DNA from: an uncultured Rhodospirillaceae bacterium
GTDB lineage: Bacteria > Pseudomonadota > Alphaproteobacteria > Rhodospirillales > Magnetospirillaceae
Direction: 5' to 3'
Assembly (NCBI GenBank): GCA_937887565.1
Contig: CALABS010000044.1
Coordinates: forward strand, 62,001 to 126,000
Length of the DNA stretch: 64,000 nt
Position 1 is the first letter of the stretch; each line of letters starts with the position of its first letter. The notes below the pieces were generated by a model. That model was not told the origin of the DNA. It did not search any database and saw only the letters and a program-made list of their open reading frames with translations. Position numbers and translations under genes: made by a program. Positions 35,001 to 42,444 of the stretch are shown here, in pieces.

Positions 35001-35124
35001 CGGTGTTCTTCATCTCGGGATACTGCCGCACCGGCAGCATGAACACCGCCCGCAATCCCACGAACAGGATCAGCAGGCTGATGACGCTGGCCAGCACCGG
35101 GCGCTTGATGAAGATGTCGAACAT
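32047..35124 (-). CDS. RND multidrug efflux permease (HAE1/AcrB family)
   Basis: 1025 residues, full length for the family, with 12 membrane helices and two large periplasmic loops. The start FIKRPVLASVISLLILFVGLRA is typical. The proton-relay helix contains LAIGLVVDDAIVVVENVHRH with the Asp-Asp pair, and the second half has the matching IGLITKHGILICEVARERQENEGLSRMEA. It exports drugs or lipids by proton antiport with the adjacent fusion protein and an outer membrane channel encoded elsewhere. ATG start. Last gene of the tetR-mfp-rnd operon. Confidence 0.93.
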   Translation of the reverse strand: MFDIFIKRPVLASVISLLILFVGLRAVFMLPVRQYPEMKNTVITVTTTFPGADADLIQGFITQPIQKAVATAAGLDYLTSRSLQGMSEVKAFVRLNEDPDAAMTEVMSKVNEVRSVLPRGINDPVVKKETGQTFASAYLAFSSDRLSQQQITDYVNRVIQPKLAAVPGIANPEVFGGQKFSMRVWLDPEKLAQYGLTAEDVRTALTSNNYTSAAGSTKGSYDVVNTQADTDLKTVDEFKRLVIKHEGAQLVRLSDVADVDLGAENDDMSVFASGDRAIFVGIYTTPEANPLDVIKQVREETLPAIEAQLPPGLTAQVAYDSTIFIQAAIDEVAMTILEAAVIVMIVIYAFMGNLRSVAIPVVTVPLSLIGVGVFLLALGFSINLLTLLAMVLAIGLVVDDAIVVVENVHRHIEEGQSPFQAAIIGTREIAGPVISMTITLAAVYAPIAFMGGLTGSLFREFAFTLAGSVIISGVIALTLSPMMASKILKHEEDKKGLSARIDAVFDRVRAKYERWLAASLADRPTTLGFAAIVMVSLPFLFLAVPTELAPEEDQGVVFTAFNGPASANTDYMEVFAHQIDHKLRAFPETRDTFLITGLGSPSNGFGGAVLKPWDERERSAKDLTAAYQQAMNEVSGVKASVFPPPALPGVDGLPVQFVVATTADYRQIQEVQAEMLQRAAASGMFAFIDSDLKYESPRTKVDIDRDKAAAYGISMQQIGEALATMTGGNYVNLVNLQGRSYQVIPQVPREYRLNPAQLGRFHVRASDGTAIPLSSLVSLSQSVEPVSLNQFNQLNAITIGAFPMPGVTLGQALSAFEGIADEVLPQGWAVDYAGQSRQYVQEGSALVVTFFFALVIIFLVLAAQFESFRDPLVIMVSVPLSICGALIPLALGVASMNIYTQVGLVTLIGLITKHGILICEVARERQENEGLSRMEAVKIAAGLRLRPILMTTAAMVTGLLPLLFASGAGAASRFSIAVVIVAGMTIGTLFTLFVLPVIYTFIATRRNPEQARGREPDLKVLEVAE

Positions 35125-35172
35125 GGTGTCTTCCTTGTCGTCCCGGCCGTGGGTGGCCGGAAAGGGGATGGG

Positions 35173-36279
35173 CTATTCCGCCTTCGCGGCCTGCTTGAGC
35201 GGGTCGGATTCGGCGATGTCGACCTTGGTGCCGTTCTCCAGCTTCAACTGACCCGAGGTCACCACCAGCTCGCCGGCCGCGAGGCCCGAGCGGATGGCGA
35301 TGCGGCCCTCGCGGCGCTCGCCCACCTGGACCACGCGGCTCTCGGCCTCGTCGGTGCCGTCCTGGGCCTTGGTGACGATGAACACGTTGTCGCCGTGGAG
35401 GTTGTAGGACACCGCCGACACCGGCACCGTGACCACCTGCGCCGTGGCCGGGCGGACGATCTCGATGCGGGCAAACATCCCCGGCCGCAACATGCCGTCA
35501 GGGTTGGGGAAGCGGCCCTGGGCGCCGAACATGCCGGTCTTGGGGTCCACCAGCGGCTCAACCGCCTGCACGGCGCCGTCGAAGCTGCGGTCGGGCCAGG
35601 CGTCGGTGGTCATGCGGATCGGCTGGCCGACGCTCACCGCCGCCAGCTCCTTCTGCGACACCGAGAAATCGGCCAGCATCACCGACAGGTCCTGAAGGTT
35701 GACGATGGCCTGGCCGGGCTGGAGATACTGGCCCAGGTCCACCTTGCGGACGCCGAGCACGCCGTCGAAGGGGGCGTAGACCGACTTCTTGTCGATCTGG
35801 GCCTTCAGCGCCGCCACCTTGGCCTCGCTGACCTTCAGTTCGGCCTCGGCCTTGTCCAACGCCGCCCGCGATACCGTGTCCGAGCGCACCAGGGCGCGCT
35901 GGCGGTTGGCGGTGGTGCGGGCGAGTTCGGCCTCGGCCTGGGCGCTGCGCAGGTCGCCCATCTCGACGTCGGAGTCGAGGCGCAGCAGCAACTGCCCCTT
36001 CTTCACCCGCTGGCCGGATTCGAAGGCGATCTCGCGCACCAGGCCGGCGGTCGAGCTCGATATCTCGACGCCGTTGACGGCGGTCAGGGTTCCCACCGCC
36101 TGGACCACCTCGCGCCAGGATTCCGATGCCGCCGGCTGGGCGGTCACGGCCACCACCGGCTTGGGCATGTTGGCGAAGTAGTCCTTGATCATGGCGTTTT
36201 TGAACTGCACGAAGCCGAAGACGCCGCCGAACACGACGACGCTTACGGCCAACATGATCGCCATCCGTTTCTTATTCAT
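35173..36279 (-). CDS. RND efflux periplasmic adaptor (membrane fusion protein)
   Basis: 368 residues. The N-terminal membrane anchor (KKRMAIMLAVSVVVFGGVFGFVQF) is followed by the barrel-sandwich lipoyl halves (GLVREIAFESGQRVKKGQLLLRLDSD and KKSVYAPFDGVLGVRKVDLGQYLQPGQAI). A helical hairpin (residues about 115-170, AQAEAELARTTANRQRALVRSDTVSRAALDKAEAELKVSEAKVAALKAQI) and beta-barrel/membrane-proximal domains complete it. Two adjacent ATG codons exist; the second (36279) is better spaced from GGAG. It couples the RND pump to an outer membrane factor, which is not encoded here. Confidence 0.92.
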   Translation of the reverse strand: MNKKRMAIMLAVSVVVFGGVFGFVQFKNAMIKDYFANMPKPVVAVTAQPAASESWREVVQAVGTLTAVNGVEISSSTAGLVREIAFESGQRVKKGQLLLRLDSDVEMGDLRSAQAEAELARTTANRQRALVRSDTVSRAALDKAEAELKVSEAKVAALKAQIDKKSVYAPFDGVLGVRKVDLGQYLQPGQAIVNLQDLSVMLADFSVSQKELAAVSVGQPIRMTTDAWPDRSFDGAVQAVEPLVDPKTGMFGAQGRFPNPDGMLRPGMFARIEIVRPATAQVVTVPVSAVSYNLHGDNVFIVTKAQDGTDEAESRVVQVGERREGRIAIRSGLAAGELVVTSGQLKLENGTKVDIAESDPLKQAAKAE

Positions 36280-36296
36280 CATTGGGCTCCGTGCAA

Positions 36297-36824
36297 TCAT
36301 TTGAGGAGATCGAGGGCGGCCTGCTTGACGCGCCGGCATTGCTCTTCGCTACAGACGTCCAGGCCCAGCAGGCGTTCGAAGAAATAGCCGTCCATGGCCA
36401 TGCAGACCAGGGCGGCGCGGGAAGGGTCGGGGCTGTCGGAATTGATGCGCTCGACCCATTCGCGGAACTTGTCGTGCAGGGGTGCCGCCAGATCGGGGTT
36501 GGTCGCCACGGCGGCCAGCAGCGCCCCGCTGATGCGGTCGCTGGACGGGCCGTTGGGGTCGAAGGCGGTGCGCACCACGGTGCGCGCCCAACGGTAGGGG
36601 CCTTCCGGCTCCTCGGCGTAATAGCGCTGGTGCAGCACGTCGCACTGACTGGTCAGCCGTTCAACCATGGCCCGGACCAGGTCGTCCTTGGTCTTGAAAT
36701 GATAGAGCACGCCGCCCTTGGACAGTCCCGCCTCACGGGCGGCCTGCTCCAGCGTCAGCTTCGCGACTCCCTGGTCGCGGACGATGTCCATGGCGGCGTC
36801 GATGATCTTGTCGCGTGCGCTCAT
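36297..36824 (-). CDS. TetR-family transcriptional regulator of the RND operon
   Basis: 175 residues. The N-terminal helix-turn-helix is clear: ARDKIIDAAMDIVRDQGVAKLTLEQAAREAGLSKGGVLYHFKTKDDLVRAM. The C-terminal ligand domain is variable, with three Cys residues (two near CSEEQC). It is first in the operon with the adaptor and RND genes and almost certainly represses them. Two palindromic operators lie directly upstream at 36841-36875. Induction by a pump substrate is inferred. Confidence 0.9.
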   Translation of the reverse strand: MSARDKIIDAAMDIVRDQGVAKLTLEQAAREAGLSKGGVLYHFKTKDDLVRAMVERLTSQCDVLHQRYYAEEPEGPYRWARTVVRTAFDPNGPSSDRISGALLAAVATNPDLAAPLHDKFREWVERINSDSPDPSRAALVCMAMDGYFFERLLGLDVCSEEQCRRVKQAALDLLK

Positions 36825-36840
36825 TCCAGGTCCTTGCTGT

Positions 36841-36875
36841 ACCGTCCGGACGGTTTACTGTACCGGCTGGACGGT
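36841..36875. promoter_or_regulatory. Double operator of the TetR-RND operon
   Basis: ACCGTCCGGACGGT (36841-36854) is a perfect 14-bp palindrome. ACCGGCTGGACGGT (36862-36875) is a degenerate second copy exactly 21 bp away, two helical turns, so two dimers would sit on the same face. It begins 17 bp upstream of the tetR start codon. Confidence 0.78.
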
Positions 36876-36985
36876 ATATGGGCCCGGAGCGGTCGCGAGT
36901 CAACCGGAAAGAGGTTGGGGGGCAAGATTCCGATGGCCCGCCCCTGCGGAGGCGGGCCGTCGCGCGATCACCGCTCCCTTGCGCG

Positions 36986-37717
36986 TCACACCTCGACCAG
37001 GGCGTAGGGGCGGCCCGAGTCCTTGATCACCGGAATGGCGCAGTTGAACACCGGCACGCCCATGCGGGTGCGCCCCGTGGGGGAGCCGTGATGGGCATGA
37101 CCATGCAGGACGGCGGCGACCGGGAAGCGGTCGATGGTCTCGGCCAGGCGCGACGAGCCCAGGAACGGCCAGATCTCGGGGGGCTCGCCGGCCAGGGTGT
37201 CGGCGACCGGGGCGTAGTGCAGCACCACCACCATCCGCTCGACGGCGCCGATCTGGAGCTCGTGGAGGGCATTTTCCAGGTGGAAGGACTCGGCCACCGC
37301 CTCGCCGACGAATGCCTTGATGGCCGCCTCGCCGAACGGCGACAGCATGCGCGCCCCGAAGCCGCCGCAAAAGCCCTTGGCGCCGGCGAAGCCGATGCCG
37401 CCCACGGTCAGGGTCTCGTCCTCCAGCATGGTGGCGCCGGCCTGGGTCAGGATGCGCTTGACCTCGTCGCCGTGGCTGCATTCCAGGTCGTGGTTGCCCA
37501 GCACCGCGACCACCGGGATTCGGCATGCCCGCAGGTCCTCGGCCAAGATCTCGGCCTCGTGGGCGCGGCCCAGATTGGTGAGGTCCCCGCACAGCGCCAG
37601 CACGTCGGCCCGGTCCGAGATCTCGGCGAACAGGTCGCGATAGGGATGGACGGAATGCTCCGTGACGTGCAGGTCGCCCAGGCCGGCCACGCGGAGCGGT
37701 CGCTGCTGCTCGGCCAT
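36986..37717 (-). CDS. Calcineurin-like metallophosphoesterase
   Basis: 243 residues. Metal-site motifs in order: GLGDLHVTEHS (residues 12-22), LCGDLTNLG, VLGNHDLECSHGDE, VVLHYAP and VLHGHAHHG. It starts immediately after the stop of the nucleotidyltransferase gene and is surely cotranscribed with it. The substrate is unknown; family members act on phosphodiesters, nucleotides or proteins. ATG start. Confidence 0.85.
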   Translation of the reverse strand: MAEQQRPLRVAGLGDLHVTEHSVHPYRDLFAEISDRADVLALCGDLTNLGRAHEAEILAEDLRACRIPVVAVLGNHDLECSHGDEVKRILTQAGATMLEDETLTVGGIGFAGAKGFCGGFGARMLSPFGEAAIKAFVGEAVAESFHLENALHELQIGAVERMVVVLHYAPVADTLAGEPPEIWPFLGSSRLAETIDRFPVAAVLHGHAHHGSPTGRTRMGVPVFNCAIPVIKDSGRPYALVEV

Positions 37718-38482
37718 TCACGTCCGCCGGGTGCCTTCCCCGACCACGTCGGCGAAGCCCCAGCGGGCGACGTCGATCGCGTAGTCGGCGCGCGAGAACA
37801 GCCGCCCCCGGCAGACCTTGACCTGGGGGACCGGCAGGTTCGCATGGGCCTCGACCCGGTCCATCAATTCGTCCAGCAGCCAGCGGGGAATGCACTCGCG
37901 CTCGGTGGGATAGATGAACCGGAAGTTCAGCACGTGCACCAGCAGCACTTCCCAGTACTGCTCGAAATGCCCCAGCAGCCGCTGCCAGTCCACCTGGGCG
38001 TGCTGGCGCAGGATCAGATGGGCGACGTCGGCGCCGTCGTATTTGTTGCGGTCCTGGACGAAGGCCTTGGCCCAGATCAGCTCGGTGGGCGGGATCAGCT
38101 TGACGTCGATGCCGCAGACCGTGCCGGTGTGCGCCTCCTTGAACCAGCTTTCGGTGACCGGATTGATGGCGATCGTCGAGTTGAAGATCAGGTCGAAGAA
38201 CAGCGGGCCCCGCGCGACCTTGGCGATCCAGCGCTCGTCCTCGACCTCGGTCTCGAAGCCGCGCCGCGCGAAATGGGCCAGGATGCGGGGATAGTCGCCG
38301 GCACGGCAGAACACGTCCATGTCCTTGGTGGGGCGGGTCATGCCGGTATAGGCGCAGACCGCGTAGGTTCCGCCCAGCAGGAAGGGAATGCCCGCCGACT
38401 TCAGCTCGCCCAGGGATTCGGCGTAGAAACTTTCGGCTTCGGGGGGAGCGGCGCCGGCGGCGCAGTTCAGTTCGCTATTCAT
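37718..38482 (-). CDS. Nucleotidyltransferase-fold protein
   Basis: 254 residues. The core GIPFLLGGTYAVCAYTGMTRPTKDMDVFCRAGDYPRILAHFARRGFETE has a GG...TxDxD-like active-site layout of minimal nucleotidyltransferases (DMDVF supplies two Asp). FFDLIFN follows as the likely third acidic strand. Related to proteins annotated as putative nucleotidyltransferase in cluster with phosphoesterase. The gene pairs with the downstream phosphoesterase, suggesting reversible nucleotidylation or phosphotransfer, but this is inference. ATG start. Confidence 0.65.
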   Translation of the reverse strand: MNSELNCAAGAAPPEAESFYAESLGELKSAGIPFLLGGTYAVCAYTGMTRPTKDMDVFCRAGDYPRILAHFARRGFETEVEDERWIAKVARGPLFFDLIFNSTIAINPVTESWFKEAHTGTVCGIDVKLIPPTELIWAKAFVQDRNKYDGADVAHLILRQHAQVDWQRLLGHFEQYWEVLLVHVLNFRFIYPTERECIPRWLLDELMDRVEAHANLPVPQVKVCRGRLFSRADYAIDVARWGFADVVGEGTRRT

Positions 38483-38572
38483 CGGGCCGTCAACACCATC
38501 GCCCGCCCGAGTGTTCCCTCGTCGAATCGCTTTCGCTAGGGTAGGGTGGCGCGGAGGATGGCGGGAGGCGGA

Positions 38573-39418
38573 ATGGCCCGGATCGTGGTGGTGGGCAGCG
38601 TGGCGTCGGACGAGGTGGTGCGCCTGACCGAGCCGGTGCGCGAGGGCGCCCACCTCAACGGTCGCGCCATGGGCACCCGGCTGGGTGGCGGCGGCGCCAA
38701 CACGGCGGTGGCGCTGGCGGCGGCCGGCCACGCCGTGCCTTTGGTCACCGCCGTCGGCGACGACGAGGCCGGCGCCTGGCAACTGGCGCGGCTGGCCGAG
38801 GCCGGGGTCGAGGTGTCCGCCGTGGTCCGCGTGCCCGGCCCCAGCACGCGCTCGATCTGCCTGGTGGACGGCGCCGGCGAGCGCACCATCGTCAATCTGG
38901 GCCGCGCGGCCGAGGACGGGCCGCCGCTCCGGCTGCTCGACCTCGACGCCGATCTGGTCTATGTCCGCACCCGCGCCGGCGGCCTGGCGCCGGTCCTCGC
39001 CCATGTGGCGGAACGGGCCCGCGTGGTCGCCCACGTGCCGCCGCTGGAGCCGGGCATCTTTCCCGCGCACGTCATCGTCTGCTCCGCTTCCGACCTGCTG
39101 CCCGACGTGCTGGCCGACCCGTTGTCTGCGGCGCGGGCGGTGGCCGGCGACCGGTTGGAATGGGTGGTGGTGACCAAGGGGCCCGACGGCGCCGAGGCCC
39201 TGGCGGCGGACGGCCGCCGGCTGTCGGTGGCGGCGCCCCGGGCCAGGGCGGTGGACAGCGTCGGCGCCGGCGACGCCTTCGCCGCCGGCCTGTGCCATGC
39301 GTTGGCCCTGGGGTGGGCGATGGAGGACGCGCTGGCCGAGGGCTGCCGCTGGGGATCGGCCAAGGTCGAGGTGGAGGGCAGCGCCCTGACGGCGGAGGCG
39401 GTGCGGGCGCTTATCTGA
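38573..39418 (+). CDS. PfkB-family carbohydrate kinase
   Basis: 281 residues. The N-terminal ARIVVVGSVASDEVVRL and GGGGANTAVALAAAGHAVPLVTAVGDDEAG segment form the ribokinase sugar-binding start. The C-terminal PfkB signature AVDSVGAGDAFAAGLCHALAL contains the catalytic Asp and anion hole. The substrate (ribose, adenosine, fructose type) cannot be assigned. ATG with GGGAGG upstream; the region divergent from the nucleotidyltransferase gene is about 90 bp. Confidence 0.88.
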   Translation: MARIVVVGSVASDEVVRLTEPVREGAHLNGRAMGTRLGGGGANTAVALAAAGHAVPLVTAVGDDEAGAWQLARLAEAGVEVSAVVRVPGPSTRSICLVDGAGERTIVNLGRAAEDGPPLRLLDLDADLVYVRTRAGGLAPVLAHVAERARVVAHVPPLEPGIFPAHVIVCSASDLLPDVLADPLSAARAVAGDRLEWVVVTKGPDGAEALAADGRRLSVAAPRARAVDSVGAGDAFAAGLCHALALGWAMEDALAEGCRWGSAKVEVEGSALTAEAVRALI

Positions 39419-39421
39419 CCC

Positions 39422-40903
39422 TCACCGGGCCAGGACCTGCGCCGCTTCCTTGGTCTTCGCCGTGGCCTGGGTGACCTGATCGATCGCCGAGGAGATGTCG
39501 GCGACGTTCTCCGTCACCAGGGTGACGGCGGTGGCCGCCTGCTGCATGTTCCCGGACATGCTGCGGGTGACGGCGCTCTGCTCCTCGACGGCGGAGGCGG
39601 TGGTCGAGACGTATTCCTGAACGGTCTCGATGGACTTGCGGATCGTGGTCAGCGCCCCCACGACCTCATCCGAGACCGATTGGACCCCGGCGATCTCTCC
39701 CGAAATCTGTTCGGTGGCCTTGGTGGCCTGGGAGGCCAGGTTCTTGACCTCGTTGGCGACCACGGCGAAGCCGCGGCCGGCCTCTCCGGCGCGCGCCGCC
39801 TCGATGGTGGCATTCAGCGCCAGAAGGTTGATCTGGCTGGCGATGTCGTTGATGAGCGCCACGATGCCGCTCATGGCCGAGGTGGCGTCGGCCAGCCGCT
39901 GGGTGGCGCCGCCGGCCGCCGCCGTCTGCTCGAAGGCGGCGTCCGAGGCCTGGCGCGACTTGGTCATGCTCGACGAAATCTCGGCGATGGACGCGGCGAG
40001 CTCCTCGGCCGCCGACGCGACCATCTGGACGTTGGACGAGGTGGTTTCCGCCGCCTGGGCGGCGGTGGCCGAACGCGCCGCGGCCTGCCCGGTGGCCAGG
40101 TCGATCTCACCGAAGTTGACGTCGATCAGGCTTTTCAGATCGTTCAGCAACTCGATCTGGCGAGTGATGTCGGTGGCGAACTTGACCACCTTGAACGGTT
40201 TTCCGTTGAGGTCGAGGATGGGGTTGTAGGAGGCCTCGATCCAGATCTCGCGGCCGCCCTTGCCCGTCCGCTTGAATTGGCCGGCCTGGAACTCGCCCGC
40301 GTTCAGCTTGCGCCAGAAGTCCTTGTATTCGGCGCTGTGCGCGTACGCGGCATCGACGAACATGCTGTGATGCTTGCCCTTGATCTCGGGTAGCGAATAA
40401 CCCAGCGCCGTGAGGAAGTTGTCGTTGGCGTCGAGGATGGTTCCATCCATGCCGAACGAGATGACCGCCTGCGACCGGTTCAGCGCCGCCACGAGACTCT
40501 GGAGGTCGCTGAGTTCCTGTTTCTGCCGCGAGACGTCGATGGCGAACTTGACGACCTTGACGACTTTCCCGTTGCCGTCGCGGATCGGATTGTAGGAGGC
40601 CTCGATCCATACCTCGCGGCCACCCTTGCCGAGCCGCTTGTACTGGGCGACATCCGATTCACCCCGGTTCAGCTTAGCCCAGAAGGCGGCGTAGTCGGGA
40701 CTTTCCTTGTAGGCCGGCTCGACGAAGATGCCGTGCTTCTTGCCCTTGATCTCGTCGAGCGTATAGCCCAGCGCATTCAGGAAGTTGTTGTTCGCCTGGA
40801 GGATGGTTCCGTCCATGGCGAACTCGATGACCGCCTGGGATGCGTTCAACGCATCGACCTTGCCGCGCAATTCCTGGCGTTCCGCGCCACCCAACAAATT
40901 CAT
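39422..40903 (-). CDS. Soluble methyl-accepting chemotaxis protein with two PAS domains
   Basis: About 494 residues with no membrane segment. Two PAS domains (residues about 15-135 and 137-258) are close paralogues; both carry WIEASYNPI. They resemble the Aer/heme- or flavin-binding PAS type. The MCP signalling domain follows, with the hairpin INLLALNATIEAARAGEAGRGFAVVANEVKNLA. It probably senses redox, oxygen or a small ligand in the cytosol and signals to CheA. GAGGTGGGGG lies before two adjacent ATGs. A long imperfect inverted repeat is at 40912-40963, overlapping this leader. Confidence 0.9.
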   Translation of the reverse strand: MNLLGGAERQELRGKVDALNASQAVIEFAMDGTILQANNNFLNALGYTLDEIKGKKHGIFVEPAYKESPDYAAFWAKLNRGESDVAQYKRLGKGGREVWIEASYNPIRDGNGKVVKVVKFAIDVSRQKQELSDLQSLVAALNRSQAVISFGMDGTILDANDNFLTALGYSLPEIKGKHHSMFVDAAYAHSAEYKDFWRKLNAGEFQAGQFKRTGKGGREIWIEASYNPILDLNGKPFKVVKFATDITRQIELLNDLKSLIDVNFGEIDLATGQAAARSATAAQAAETTSSNVQMVASAAEELAASIAEISSSMTKSRQASDAAFEQTAAAGGATQRLADATSAMSGIVALINDIASQINLLALNATIEAARAGEAGRGFAVVANEVKNLASQATKATEQISGEIAGVQSVSDEVVGALTTIRKSIETVQEYVSTTASAVEEQSAVTRSMSGNMQQAATAVTLVTENVADISSAIDQVTQATAKTKEAAQVLAR

Positions 40904-40911
40904 CATCCCCC

Positions 40912-40963
40912 ACCTCAAGTCATATGTGGATGGTATGTATTGCCATCATATGGATATTGAGGT
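40912..40963. repeat. Imperfect inverted repeat upstream of the double-PAS chemoreceptor gene
   Basis: ACCTCAA and CATATG blocks on the left match TTGAGGT and CATATG on the right around an AT-rich loop (TATGTATTG). It overlaps the ribosome-binding site of the chemoreceptor mRNA on the minus strand, so it could act as an operator or fold as a translation-controlling hairpin. A T-run (ATTTTTTTATTG) follows on the plus side. Confidence 0.5.
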
Positions 40964-41063
40964 GGGGGAGGGCAATTTTTTTATTGTGAGATATTGTTGA
41001 TCGAAATGTGAATGGGTCGCGTCACTCCCGAAAGTAGTTCATGGCACATTGATGTGCTTCTTG

Positions 41064-41720
41064 TCACAGAATGCTCTGTCCCGTCTTCGCCCAATCGGCG
41101 CAGAAAGCGGCGAGACCCTTGTCGGTCAGGGGGTGCTGGTACATCTGCTTGAGCACCGCCGGCGGCATGGTCACCACGTGAGCGCCCAGGCGGGCGGCGT
41201 CGGTGACGTGCATGGGGGTGCGCACGCTCGCCACCAGCACCTCGGTGCTCAGCGCGGGGTATTGGGCAAAGATCTCGACGATGTCCGAGATCAGCTGCAT
41301 GCCGTCCTGGCCGATGTCGTCCAGGCGGCCGACGAAGGGCGACACGAAGGCGGCGCCGGCCTTGGCGGCCAGGATGGCCTGGTTGGCCGAGAAGCACAGG
41401 GTGACGTTGACCTTGGTCCCCTCGTCGGACAGCGCCTTGCACACCTTCAACCCCTCGGGGGTCAGCGGCACCTTGACGGCGACGTTGTCGCGCAGGCCGC
41501 GCAGCTTGCGGCCCTCGGCCAACATGGTCTCGAAGTCGGTGGCGGCCACCTCGGCCGAGACGGGGCCGGGCACCAGGTCGCAGATCTCGCACACCACGTC
41601 GAGGATGTTGCGGCCCGACTTGGCGATCAGCGACGGATTGGTGGTGACGCCGTCGACCAGGCCGGTGGCGGCCAGCTCGCGGATCTCGGCGACCTCGGCG
41701 GTGTCGATGAAGAACTTCAT
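41064..41720 (-). CDS. Fructose-6-phosphate aldolase / small transaldolase (TalC type)
   Basis: 218 residues, the length of the TalC/FSA subfamily. It shows MKFFIDTAEVAEIRELAATGLVDGVTTNPSLIAKSGR, the Schiff-base lysine in NVAVKVPLTPEGLKVCKAL, VNVTLCFSANQAILAAKAGA, SPFVGRLDDIGQDG and VLVASVRTPMHVTDAARLGAHVVTMP. It either cleaves fructose 6-phosphate or acts as a transaldolase; the subfamilies cannot be separated here. The ATG at 41720 fits the conserved MKFFIDTA. Confidence 0.9.
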   Translation of the reverse strand: MKFFIDTAEVAEIRELAATGLVDGVTTNPSLIAKSGRNILDVVCEICDLVPGPVSAEVAATDFETMLAEGRKLRGLRDNVAVKVPLTPEGLKVCKALSDEGTKVNVTLCFSANQAILAAKAGAAFVSPFVGRLDDIGQDGMQLISDIVEIFAQYPALSTEVLVASVRTPMHVTDAARLGAHVVTMPPAVLKQMYQHPLTDKGLAAFCADWAKTGQSIL

Positions 41721-41864
41721 TGGTGGTGACCCCGGGTTGGTTCGTTCAGGTGGCGCGAGCCTACCCGGACGGCCGGCGGGGTCAACAGTTATGTTGCCCT
41801 CGCCGGGCGGCGCCTCCGGCGCCTTGGCCGCGGCCACGATGGCCGCCGGGGCCGCGGGCGTGGA

Positions 41865-42134
41865 TCAGTCCGCCGCGCGCTTGAGCACCTCGGTGATGGT
41901 CACCGCCAGGTGATCCTCGACCACCACCACCTCGGCCTTGGCGATGCGCTTGCGGTTGACGTAGAGGTCGACGGGGTCGTTGACGCGGCGGTCCAGCTCG
42001 ACCACGGCGCCGCGGCCCAGCTTCAGCAACTGCGCGATGGGCAGGGTGGCGGTACCGAGAACGGCGTAGCATTCGACCGAGACGTCGTAGACGGCCTCCG
42101 ACGGCTTGTCGCCCACCATGGTATCGTCAGGCAT
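41865..42134 (-). CDS. fliN: Flagellar motor switch protein FliN
   Basis: 89 residues: essentially the SpoA/FliN C-terminal domain alone (YDVSVECYAVLGTATLPIAQLLKLGRGAVVELDRRVNDPVDLYVNRKRIAKAEVVVVEDHLAVTITEVLK). It forms the lower part of the flagellar C-ring and binds CheY-controlled FliM. It is at the short end for FliN but normal for alphaproteobacteria. No other flagellar genes surround it, so it is either separated from its operon or a second copy. ATG start; upstream in-frame sequence is not family-like. Confidence 0.85.
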   Translation of the reverse strand: MPDDTMVGDKPSEAVYDVSVECYAVLGTATLPIAQLLKLGRGAVVELDRRVNDPVDLYVNRKRIAKAEVVVVEDHLAVTITEVLKRAAD

Positions 42135-42270
42135 GGAAACGTCCCTTGCGTCTGTCAGCCGAGTCTGACGCAATATATTGCATGACGAAAAGTTAACAGG
42201 TGGTTTCGGCCCGGCGCCACGCCGTCGCCGCAATCGCCGGCGATCCTGCCTCCCTCGCGAGGAGGCGCGC

Positions 42271-42444
42271 ATGTGGGCACGGATGATGCGGCTGTGGCTG
42301 TTGGGGGCGGCGGTGACCCTGGGACCGGCGGAGGTTCTGGCCGTCGCCGACACCGCCCCGCCGGCCGAGGCCGCCGCCGAGGCCGGCGACGCCGCCCCGG
42401 CGGAGACCAGCCGCGACCGCCCCGACTACGGCATCAGCACGTAG
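42271..42444 (+). CDS. Small secreted Ala/Pro/Glu-rich peptide, doubtful
   Basis: 57 residues. The hydrophobic start (WARMMRLWLLGAAVTLGPAEVLAVA) looks like a signal peptide, followed by a low-complexity acidic tail ending YGIST. GAGGAGG stands before the ATG. It overlaps the 3' end of the convergent PHA synthase gene by 19 bases. Without conservation data coding remains uncertain. Confidence 0.4.
   Translation: MWARMMRLWLLGAAVTLGPAEVLAVADTAPPAEAAAEAGDAAPAETSRDRPDYGIST

Noticed and set aside
32782..36387. About 1200-codon frame on the plus strand opposite the RND operon
   Set aside because: Same antisense shadow effect; the minus strand encodes full-length RND and adaptor proteins with all motifs.
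36986..38482. Toxin-antitoxin system
   Set aside because: The nucleotidyltransferase and phosphoesterase are both much larger than usual TA components and have no MNT/HEPN pairing.
41865..42134. Beginning of a flagellar operon
   Set aside because: No fliM, fliG or other flagellar genes surround fliN; neighbours are metabolic.
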